Source: JAICKM01 sp038228295 (GTDB taxonomy: Bacteria; Chloroflexota; Chloroflexia; QHBQ01; JAICKM01). From it: a stretch of 64,000 bases of DNA. The DNA is taken from positions 26,439 through 90,438 of the forward strand of contig JBBRPH010000014.1 of the NCBI GenBank assembly GCA_038228295.1, read 5' to 3'. Below the pieces are notes generated by a model that worked only from the letters and a program-made list of their open reading frames with translations, did not search any database and was not told the origin of the DNA. This document shows positions 51,287 to 58,349 of the stretch, piece after piece (the stretch's first letter is position 1; each line of letters starts with the position of its first letter). A program made the position numbers and the translations under genes.

Positions 51287-54200
51287 TTACTCTAAACTGC
51301 GCCGCAACTCCATGATCTGGTCGCGCAACAGGGCGGCTTTCTCGAACTCCAGCGCTTTGGCGGCGATCTTCATCTGCGATTCCAGTTCTTTGACCAGCCG
51401 CACGCGATCCTCTTTCGGGATGGCGATCTCGCCGCCGGGCGACACTTTATAGGCGGGACTGGTCTCGGCGACGGCGCGCAGGCGCTCGGTCAGGTCGCGG
51501 ATCTGCTTGACGATGGTGGCCGGCTCGATGCCGTGTTCGGTGTTATAGAGCATCTGCTTTTCGCGCCGCCGGTAAGTCTCGTCAATGGCCGCTTGCATCG
51601 AGGCGGTCACACGGTCGGCATACATGACCACTTTGCCTTCGACATGGCGAGCGGCGCGGCCCATCGTCTGGATCAGGCTGTCGCGGCTGCGCAGGAAGCC
51701 CTCTTTGTCGGCATCCAGCACAGCGACCAGCGATACTTCGGGCAGGTCTAGCCCTTCGCGCAACAGGTTGATGCCGACGATCACATCATAGACCCCCAGC
51801 CGCAGGTCGCGCAGGATCTCGATTCGTTCCAGGGTATCAATCTCGCTATGCAGGTAGTGCGTCTTGATGCCGACCTCTTTCAGGTAGTCGGCCAGGTCTT
51901 CGGCCATGCGTTTGGTCAGGGTCGTGACCAGGGTGCGCTGGTTCTTCTCCACCCGCGCGCGCACCTGCTCTACCAGGTCTTCCACCTGCCCGGCTGTCGG
52001 CTTGATCTCCACTTCCGGATCGAGCAGGCCGGTCGGGCGGATGATCTGCTCTACGAGTTGCGCGCTGTGTTCATACTCGTAGGGGCCGGGGGTGGCCGAC
52101 ACATAGACCGCTTGGTGGATCTGGCGCTCAAACTCGGCCCAGGTGAGCGGGCGGTTGTCGGCGGCCGACGGCAAGCGGAAACCGTAGCGGATCAGCTCCT
52201 GCTTGCGCGAGGCATCGCCGCCCCACATACCGCGCACCTGCGGCAGGCTGATGTGGCTCTCGTCCACGAACAGCAGGTAGTCGTCGGGGAAGTAATCAAG
52301 CAGCGTGGTCGGGCGCTCGCCGGCCTGGCGGCGCGACAGGTGGCGCGAGTAGTTCTCCACGCCGGAGCAATAACCGGTCTCCTGCAACATCTCCAGGTCG
52401 TAGCGCGTGCGCTGTTCCAGGCGTTGCGCCTCCACCAGTTGCTCGGCGCCGCGCAATTCTTTCAGGCGCTCGTCCAGTTCGGCTTCGATGTCCACGATGG
52501 CGGCGGTCAGCTTCTCTTCGCTGGTGATAAAGTGGCGGGCCGGGTAGATGTCAATGCGATTGCGCTCCACCAGCACCTCGCCGGTGAGCGGGTCAAACTC
52601 GGTGATGCGCTCCACCTCGTCGCCCCAAAACTCCACCCGCACGGCAATCGTCTCGTAGGCCGGGAACACTTCCAGCGTGTCGCCCCGCACGCGGAACGTG
52701 CCGCGCACCAGGTTCATGTCGTTGCGGTCGTATTGGATATCCACCAGCCGGCGCAACACGCGATCGCGGCGCGCCACCTGCCCCTTTTGCAGATCCACCA
52801 CCACTTTGCCGTACTCTTCCGGCGACCCCAGGCCGAAGATGCAAGACACCGAGGCGACAATGATCACGTCGCGCCGCTCGAACAGCGCGCGCGTGGCGGC
52901 ATGGCGCAGCTTGTCGATCTCCTCGTTGATGTCGGAGTCTTTTTCGATATAGGTATCGGTGCGGGCAATGTAGGCTTCGGGTTGGTAGTAGTCATAGTAG
53001 GAGACGAAGTATTCAACCGAATTGCTGGGGAAGAACTCTTTGAACTCCGCGTAGAGTTGGGCGGCCAACGTCTTGTTGTGGGCCAGCACCAGCGTGGGGC
53101 GGTTGAATTGCTGGATTACCTGGCCCATGACAAAAGTGTTATGCACAAACAAGCCACCCTGCCCAGCCAGAAAGGTCTCGGCCCCCGGCACGGTGAAATC
53201 GTAGACAAACGGCAGCGCGTAACTACTCGGTTCCACAGCAGCTACGGAGGTCCAGCGCAGTTGGCAGAGCGCCATTAGCTCACCCCAACTTTCCCACCAG
53301 GCTTCGTCGGCCCCTTGTACGAGCGCCGCCTGTTGCAGTGCCGTCAAGATGCGCTTGAGATTCGCCCGCTGGGGGCGCCGGCGCCCCCCTTCAATCGCGC
53401 GAATGCCGCCCGCCTTGCTTTTGACGCTATAGCCCGCTAACGCTGCCAACTCCCGCTGCAAGAGGCCCACTCCCTGGCGCAACGCCTGCAACTGCGCGCC
53501 GTCCAAGGGGACCACATCTACATTGCTATGGTCGTTGTGTACTAGCAGCGCCTGAAGCCGTTGCTGCTTGTATTCTAACGAGAATCCAATCTGCTCGGAG
53601 AAGCGGCGCAGGTCGGCTTGCCCGGAGATGGTGATCCGCTGGTACCACGCTCCCTGATGATCGGTGCCGACCGCCCGCTTCCAGACACGTGCGATCCGAC
53701 CCCAGATGCCGAAGCGCAGGAGCGCGTAGACCAGATCGGAAGCCAGTTGCTCGCTCGCGGTGGTCGCTGTCACTGCGCTGGCCCGTGCCACCGTGCCGTC
53801 GCCGTCGAAGTAGGCTTGCAGCAACTGAGCGAGGGCGCTGTTAGAGAGCTGCGGCCAGAACGCCGGCAGTCGCTTGCTGCGGGCAGCGGTGCCGCACGAT
53901 CCCCCTAGAATGGTTGCCAGCGCCGTAGAGGACACCTGATAGTCGGAATTGGGGCGCGCTGTGAAAGGGATGCCCAGCTGGGTCAGCGCCACCTCAATGC
54001 GCTGCCGAACGGTCGGTGCATAGTTGGCGAGAATGAAGTAGCCGTGCTGCGCCTGGCAGTTCCCTTCGGCGATATAGTAGCCGAACAGGTGCAGGAGTTC
54101 GGGGGTCAGATCCAATTGCGCCGGCAATATATGTTGTCCCTTGCGACCGCCGACCTGGGCGACGGCGGGGTTCCAGTGCCCGGCTAGATCGGCGGTTTGC

Positions 54201-54964
54201 GTCAGGACCTCTTGGAAGATCGACCTTTCAAGCGCACCAACGGTCGTGTGCTGCTCAATCTGGCGCACCGTAGCAGCGGTGGATAGTCCATGGCGGTCCA
54301 TTACCTCAATTAAGGCTGTAGACCCATGTTCGTTAGTGTACGCACGGATCGCGGCGGAGGCACGGACGAATAGCGGCTGACCAGTTGGCAGGGTCAGCGT
54401 GTCCAGGGTCGCCTGTTCGCTCCCAGCTAACAAGGTCTCCGGCACGGGAAGGTAGTCGGTGGACCGCGCATCGGCCGTCTGGATCAGTTGCAGATGACCG
54501 TCGCGCAGCACCCACAGGTTATGGTCGCCTGTCAACGTGGCGCTACGCCCGCAGCCGGTCTGCACGCGGTACATCGTAGCTGGAGTAGCATGGCGCGTCA
54601 TCGCGCTGATCGGGTAGAGTTCGACCACGCCGGTGCTGGGGTTAAAGGCTTGGGCCAGGTACTCGACCGCACCACCCGCCGTGCCGAGGATCACGGTGTC
54701 CCCCTGCTGCTGAACCTCCGCCGGGCGCTGCGCGATCAGCGTATCAATCAACTCGCCAATCGGCGTGACGTGCGCGCTGCGCTCCGTGCCGCGTTGCTCG
54801 ACGATGAATACGGGATCATGGTAGCCCAGACTCTTGCCCGTGCCCGTCGCGCCGAGCAGGGTTTGGTGTTTGTGGCCCTGCTGAATCCCGGCGACTAGTT
54901 TGCTGATCGCCTCCGGCTGGTCGCCCATGGGGCGGAAGTCGGACACCAGTTGAAAGTCGGGCAT
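51287..54964 (-). CDS. uvrB: Excinuclease ABC subunit B, interrupted by an intein
   Basis: 1225 codons. The host protein (660 residues after splicing, normal UvrB size) has a Walker A split by the intein (GATGTGK | TFVMGQ), the beta-hairpin YYDYYQPEAYIARTDTYIEKD, helicase motifs ('YLLFVDESHISLPQVRGMW', 'VYVSATPGPYE', 'GINLLREGLDLPEVSLVAVLDADKEGFLRS', 'QTMGRAARH') and a C-terminal UVR domain (LEFEKAALLRDQIMELR). UvrB verifies damage and loads UvrC in nucleotide excision repair. ATG 54964 follows a perfect AGGAGG at 6 nt; a Met six codons earlier lies beyond that site. TATAAT at 55021-55026 may be the -10. Confidence 0.96.
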   Translation of the reverse strand: MPDFQLVSDFRPMGDQPEAISKLVAGIQQGHKHQTLLGATGTGKSLGYHDPVFIVEQRGTERSAHVTPIGELIDTLIAQRPAEVQQQGDTVILGTAGGAVEYLAQAFNPSTGVVELYPISAMTRHATPATMYRVQTGCGRSATLTGDHNLWVLRDGHLQLIQTADARSTDYLPVPETLLAGSEQATLDTLTLPTGQPLFVRASAAIRAYTNEHGSTALIEVMDRHGLSTAATVRQIEQHTTVGALERSIFQEVLTQTADLAGHWNPAVAQVGGRKGQHILPAQLDLTPELLHLFGYYIAEGNCQAQHGYFILANYAPTVRQRIEVALTQLGIPFTARPNSDYQVSSTALATILGGSCGTAARSKRLPAFWPQLSNSALAQLLQAYFDGDGTVARASAVTATTASEQLASDLVYALLRFGIWGRIARVWKRAVGTDHQGAWYQRITISGQADLRRFSEQIGFSLEYKQQRLQALLVHNDHSNVDVVPLDGAQLQALRQGVGLLQRELAALAGYSVKSKAGGIRAIEGGRRRPQRANLKRILTALQQAALVQGADEAWWESWGELMALCQLRWTSVAAVEPSSYALPFVYDFTVPGAETFLAGQGGLFVHNTFVMGQVIQQFNRPTLVLAHNKTLAAQLYAEFKEFFPSNSVEYFVSYYDYYQPEAYIARTDTYIEKDSDINEEIDKLRHAATRALFERRDVIIVASVSCIFGLGSPEEYGKVVVDLQKGQVARRDRVLRRLVDIQYDRNDMNLVRGTFRVRGDTLEVFPAYETIAVRVEFWGDEVERITEFDPLTGEVLVERNRIDIYPARHFITSEEKLTAAIVDIEAELDERLKELRGAEQLVEAQRLEQRTRYDLEMLQETGYCSGVENYSRHLSRRQAGERPTTLLDYFPDDYLLFVDESHISLPQVRGMWGGDASRKQELIRYGFRLPSAADNRPLTWAEFERQIHQAVYVSATPGPYEYEHSAQLVEQIIRPTGLLDPEVEIKPTAGQVEDLVEQVRARVEKNQRTLVTTLTKRMAEDLADYLKEVGIKTHYLHSEIDTLERIEILRDLRLGVYDVIVGINLLREGLDLPEVSLVAVLDADKEGFLRSRDSLIQTMGRAARHVEGKVVMYADRVTASMQAAIDETYRRREKQMLYNTEHGIEPATIVKQIRDLTERLRAVAETSPAYKVSPGGEIAIPKEDRVRLVKELESQMKIAAKALEFEKAALLRDQIMELRRSLE
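53138..54832 (-). other. Intein in UvrB Walker A motif, with LAGLIDADG endonuclease
   Basis: 565 codons, residues 45-609. Block A begins with Ser (SLGYHDPVFIVEQ), block B is GRSATLTGDHNLWVL (T and H of TxxH), the LAGLIDADG helices are LFGYYIAEG and LLQAYFDGDG, block F is VYDFTVPGAETFLAGQG and the end is GLFVHN followed by Thr+1. All splice residues (Ser1, His-Asn, Thr+1) are present, so self-splicing is expected. Between endonuclease and block F lies an XRE-like HTH segment (GVGLLQRELAALAGYSV… AIEGGRRRP, about 53335-53480). The endonuclease motifs retain their acidic residues. Confidence 0.93.
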
Positions 54965-54977
54965 GGGGTTCCTCCTA

Positions 54978-55005
54978 GGCATCAGGTGTTGGGTAGCAGG
55001 TGGCG
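54978..55005. repeat. Heptamer array (4 units) upstream of uvrB
   Basis: Units GGCATCA, GGTGTTG, GGTAGCA and GGTGGCG lie next to the uvrB ribosome-binding site (54971-54976). Confidence 0.65.
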
Positions 55006-55073
55006 GCTTTATAGCTCTCTATTATAGCACATTTGTTTGCACAGGGCCATCGGTCGTTAGGCGGAAAGCGCGG

Positions 55074-55104
55074 CCGTCAGTCGTCAATTCAGCACTCCGC
55101 ACTC
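55074..55104. repeat. Heptamer array (2+2 units)
   Basis: CCGTCAG/TCGTCAA and AGCACTC/CGCACTC share one 7-nt register apart from a 3-nt joint. The array touches the MBL gene's stop (55103-55105). It begins 69 nt from the array next to uvrB. Confidence 0.6.
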
Positions 55105-56005
55105 AGGCGAGTGTCCACAGTCCCTGGTTCGCTGCCACGCGGAAGTGGATCGCGCCCTGGGCGGCCAGGCAACTGAGATGGGCATAGACGGTGGGTTGCA
55201 GCAGGAAGTAGCCTTCGGGCGTGGTGAGATTTATGCTATAATGCGCGCATAATGCCGTTTGGATCACCGACGCTTCGTGCGGCCCAGCGGCCAGCAGGCG
55301 CAGGATGACGGCCAGCGTGTCGCGGAAGCGATCCGCATTGGCCGTCAGCAATGGGCCGAGATCGGCGGTGGGCGGAGCATGGGCCGGCAGATGTTGCGCG
55401 ACGGCCAGGTGACCCACCCGGTCGAGCGCGGCCAGATGCGCGGCGACATCGTGGCAGTAGACGATGCCGTATTTGTCGAGCACGGCCACCGGCATCACCA
55501 GGTCGCCGCTGAACAACACATCGCGCACTAGGTAGCCGGTGTGGCCCGCCGAGTGGCCGGGCAAGGGCACGGCTTCCAGCGCCACGCCGGCGACCGTGGC
55601 TGGGCCGGGCGGCACAATGTGGTCTACCGGCGAGGCGGGGGCCAGCAAAAAGTGACCTTGCAACTGGGGCAGCGGCGCGGCTCCGGCGAACAGGCCGACC
55701 GGCTCCAGGCGCGGATAGCGCAAGAACGCCTCGTCGTAGGGCGGCGCATAGACCGGCACGCCGGTGCGCGCGACGATAAAGGCGTTGCCGCCGAAGTGGT
55801 CGGCGTGGGCATGAGTGTTGAGAATGGCGACCGGGCGCAGGCCCGCCGCGTCTAGCGCCCGCAAAATCGCCCGCCCGGTATCCTTGCTCAAGCCGGTGTC
55901 TATGATGATCGCGCCCCGCTCCTGCTCGGTGGGGATAATACCGATATTTTGCGATCCCGGCAAGTAGAGTACGCCGGGACTTACTGGTACGAGGTCTGTT
56001 GCCAT
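55103..56005 (-). CDS. Metallo-beta-lactamase fold hydrolase
   Basis: 300 residues. Zn ligands in ILNTHAHADHFGGNA (HxHxDH), the His in PLPGHSAGHTGYL and the Asp in VLFSGDLVMP are all present. The C-terminal 60 residues resemble a winged helix ('VIQTALCAHYSINLTTPEGYFLLQPTVYAHLSCLAAQGAI'). It is probably a glyoxalase II-like thiolester hydrolase; substrate unknown. AGAGGGA precedes the ATG. Its start codon overlaps, on the other strand, the ATG of the divergent deacetylase (CATG). Confidence 0.9.
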   Translation of the reverse strand: MATDLVPVSPGVLYLPGSQNIGIIPTEQERGAIIIDTGLSKDTGRAILRALDAAGLRPVAILNTHAHADHFGGNAFIVARTGVPVYAPPYDEAFLRYPRLEPVGLFAGAAPLPQLQGHFLLAPASPVDHIVPPGPATVAGVALEAVPLPGHSAGHTGYLVRDVLFSGDLVMPVAVLDKYGIVYCHDVAAHLAALDRVGHLAVAQHLPAHAPPTADLGPLLTANADRFRDTLAVILRLLAAGPHEASVIQTALCAHYSINLTTPEGYFLLQPTVYAHLSCLAAQGAIHFRVAANQGLWTLA

Positions 56006-56756
56006 GTCCGTTCCCTCTGTTGTAGCCCGCCCGGCGACCCGCGCGCGCCGTGTCTACCGATCCCTGTGGGCGCTACTGGCGTTTGCCGCCGCCGGCCTGG
56101 CCCTGCTGTTGCCGGCGCAGAGCAGCGCCGCTCCGACCGCCCTGCTGCAAGGCGACATTAGCCGCATCGCGCCCGGCAAGCACCGCGTCGCGCTCACCTT
56201 CGACGGCGATGCGTTTGTCGGCCGCATCAGCGACATCCTGCTCACCTTGCGGGCCTACCAGGCCGACGCCACCTTTTTCCTCACCGGCTATTATATGGAG
56301 AACAACCCCACCCGCACGCGGGCGATTATCACCGCCGGGCACGAAGTGGCGTCGCACGGCTACCGGCATCTCGACTACCGCGACCTGTCGGACGGAGCAA
56401 TCGTGCGTGCGCTGGCCGCCTGGAATAACGACTACTATCGCCTGACCGGCAAGCACGGCCCGCCGATTTGGCGTGCGCCCTACGGCTACACCGACAACCG
56501 CGTGCGCGTGGTGGCGGGACAAGCCGGCTACAGCACCATCTACTGGACGCTGGATGCGCTGGACACGGTGGGGCCGCCCAAAAGTGCCACGTATGTCTTC
56601 AACCAACTAACCCGCTCCGGCCTCAACCTCGACGGGGCGATCCTGTTGCTCCATGTGAATCCGAACGGCACCGTAGACGCGCTGCCGCGCGTGTTGGCGA
56701 ACCTCAACGCGCGCGGGCTGGATGTGGTTTCGGTTAGTGGCCTGCTGGCCCGCTAA
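56004..56756 (+). CDS. Secreted/membrane polysaccharide deacetylase (NodB family)
   Basis: 250 residues. N-terminal signal or anchor (SLWALLAFAAAGLALLLPAQSSAA). NodB motifs: TFDGDA (motif 1, first Asp), SHGYRHLDY (H-x4-H type metal ligands), RAPYGYTD (motif 3) and a final ILLLHVNPN (motif 5). It would remove N-acetyl groups from chitin-like or peptidoglycan chains. The ATG shares bases with the divergent MBL gene's start. Confidence 0.9.
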   Translation: MSVPSVVARPATRARRVYRSLWALLAFAAAGLALLLPAQSSAAPTALLQGDISRIAPGKHRVALTFDGDAFVGRISDILLTLRAYQADATFFLTGYYMENNPTRTRAIITAGHEVASHGYRHLDYRDLSDGAIVRALAAWNNDYYRLTGKHGPPIWRAPYGYTDNRVRVVAGQAGYSTIYWTLDALDTVGPPKSATYVFNQLTRSGLNLDGAILLLHVNPNGTVDALPRVLANLNARGLDVVSVSGLLAR

Positions 56757-56815
56757 CCCAGCCCCGCGCCTCATCATACCACATTTGCCCCACCCGGCGG
56801 CAGTGTTTGCCGATC

Positions 56816-56845
56816 TTGACAGTGGGGGACCGGTTGTGCTATCAT
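56816..56845 (+). promoter_or_regulatory. tRNA-Asp promoter
   Basis: TTGACA (56816-56821), 18-nt spacer, TATCAT (56840-56845), 20 nt before the mature tRNA 5' end. Confidence 0.8.
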
Positions 56846-56865
56846 GGAGACTAATAAGCGGCATT

Positions 56866-56939
56866 GGAGGCGTGGTGTAGCGGCCTAACATGCGGCCCTG
56901 TCAAGGCTGAGATCGCGGGTTCGAATCCCGTCGCTTCCG
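56866..56939 (+). tRNA. tRNA-Asp (GTC)
   Basis: 74 nt. The acceptor stem GGAGGCG/CGCTTCC has one G-U pair and discriminator G. The D-arm is GTGT…ACAT, the anticodon stem CGGCC/GGCTG carries loop CTGTCAA (anticodon GTC), and the T-arm GCGGG TTCGAAT CCCGT is complete. CCA is not encoded. Confidence 0.96.
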
Positions 56940-56954
56940 CACCCCTATAGCAGT

Positions 56955-56996
56955 AAAACAGCGCCTTGCTCTTAATTGAGAGCAGGGCGCTGTTTT
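56955..56996 (+). terminator. Intrinsic terminator after tRNA-Asp, possibly bidirectional
   Basis: An 18-bp stem (56955-56972 with 56979-56996) with one wobble pair has a 6-nt loop and ends TTTT on the + strand and TTTT on the - strand. It also fits the end of the convergent lipoprotein gene (stop at 57016). Confidence 0.9.
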
Positions 56997-57015
56997 GCTA
57001 TGGAGCCGCGCCGCG

Positions 57016-58200
57016 CTAGGGAGTACGCGCAACCGTCGGCGGGGCGGCGGAAGGCGGCGTTTCGACCGCCGTACCAGCCGGGCTGGGCACGTGCTCGACG
57101 GTGGGCGGGGCGGCGGAAGGCGGCGTTTCGACCGGCGTACCGGCCGGGCTGGGCACGCGCTCGACGGTCGGTGGGGCGGCGGAAGGCGGCGTTTCGGTGC
57201 CCGCCGGCGGGACGGCGGGCGCAGCGCTAGGCGTGAGCACGGGGGCGGGCGCGAGGCCGGCCGTGAGTGCGGGCGTGGGGCTGCCGTTAGGCGTGAGCAC
57301 GGGGCCGGCCGTGAGTGCGGGCGTGGGGCTGCCGCCGCTATCGGCATCGCTCGCTAGATTGATCGCGTTGATGCGCCAGACCCCGCCGTCGGCGATCAGC
57401 AGGAAATCGCGCCGTTGCGGGCCTTCCGGGTAATCCAGGATGGCGCGCGCCGTGGCGGTTGTGGCGCCGGGCGCGGGAGCAGGGCCGCTGACGGTGAACG
57501 CCTGATAGAGGCCGGGCAGGTGCAGCAGTGTGGACACCGCTTGGCCCGCCACCACTTGCCCTTGCAGGTCGCGGCTCAGGTAGGTCGCGCTGAAGGTGCC
57601 TTGCGGATCGCTTTGCAGCGTCGCCAGGAAATCGCGCACGATCTGACGCGGATCCCCCACGACGGCGACGGTTCCCGCCGCGCTGGGCGACACAACTGGG
57701 CTAACGCCGGCGAGCGCGGTCTGCGGCGGGGTGTAGGGCACTGTGGCGATCCCGGCGCCGGCGGTGCCCGCAACAGGCGGCGTACCCCCCGGCACCAGGG
57801 TCAGCGAGGCGGTGGTGCCGGTGATCGCTGTGGCCGGCGCGGTAGCGGTCAAGCCGGTGATCGCTGTGGCGGGCGGCGCGGTAGCGGCGCTCTGGGCGGT
57901 GCCGCCGGCAGGCGGCGTGGCGGGCAGCGCGGTGGCCGCCGGCGGGATGCCCACGAAGACGGTGCGACTCGCGGCGACCGTCGGGCCGGCCGCCGCCGGG
58001 CTACCAGTGGGCAGCCCCGCGCCGGGTGTCGCTGTCGTGATGTCGCCGCCGGCGGCCGCCGTGGTAGTGGGGGCCACGGGGCCGGCCGTGGCGGTGCTAG
58101 TCACGATGGGCGTGGGGAGCGGGGTATAGTCGGGCTGCGGGCCACAGCCGCTCACGGCGACGAGGGCCACGACCCCGCCTAGCCAGTGCCATGCACGCAT
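57016..58200 (-). CDS. Lipoprotein with low-complexity linkers and 22-residue repeats
   Basis: 394 residues. Lipobox VAVSGC at 15-20 predicts lipidation at Cys20. Residues 25-185 are a Thr/Ala/Pro/Gly-rich linker. A folded domain (about 188-292; 'RQIVRDFLATLQSDPQGTFSATYLSRDLQGQV', 'DYPEGPQRRDFLLIADGGVWRINAINL') resembles NTF2-like DUF4864/SnoaL-type extracytoplasmic domains. The tail repeats ETPPSAAPPTVE…PSPAGT three times and GSPTPALTAG twice. Function unknown; probably a surface-anchored binding protein. Confidence 0.8.
   Translation of the reverse strand: MRAWHWLGGVVALVAVSGCGPQPDYTPLPTPIVTSTATAGPVAPTTTAAAGGDITTATPGAGLPTGSPAAAGPTVAASRTVFVGIPPAATALPATPPAGGTAQSAATAPPATAITGLTATAPATAITGTTASLTLVPGGTPPVAGTAGAGIATVPYTPPQTALAGVSPVVSPSAAGTVAVVGDPRQIVRDFLATLQSDPQGTFSATYLSRDLQGQVVAGQAVSTLLHLPGLYQAFTVSGPAPAPGATTATARAILDYPEGPQRRDFLLIADGGVWRINAINLASDADSGGSPTPALTAGPVLTPNGSPTPALTAGLAPAPVLTPSAAPAVPPAGTETPPSAAPPTVERVPSPAGTPVETPPSAAPPTVEHVPSPAGTAVETPPSAAPPTVARTP
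57035..57200. repeat. 66-bp tandem repeat inside the lipoprotein gene
   Basis: Copies start at 57035, 57101 and 57167 (the last is partial) with few mismatches, each encoding 22 residues of Pro/Thr/Ala-rich tail. Length variation between strains is likely. Confidence 0.8.
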
Positions 58201-58314
58201 TTGTGTACTCCTCGGCTTATCAGCTTGTCGGTCGTCAGCTTGGCGACGGGGTGATTGGTCAGTGCAGCACTCTCAGCAGGAATGGGGCCGGCGCATTGCT
58301 ACGCCGGCCCCCTA

Positions 58315-58349
58315 TTGCGCACGTTGCACGCCACACGCCGCACGCCCTA
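58315..58349. repeat. Heptamer array (5-6 units)
   Basis: TTGCGCA, CGTTGCA, CGCCACA, CGCCGCA and CGCCCTA in one register, ending at the metH stop codon (58347-58349). Confidence 0.7.

Noticed and set aside
55228..55260. TATAAT-like promoter motif inside the MBL gene
   Set aside because: No -35 partner at proper spacing and no gene start downstream on that strand within reach.
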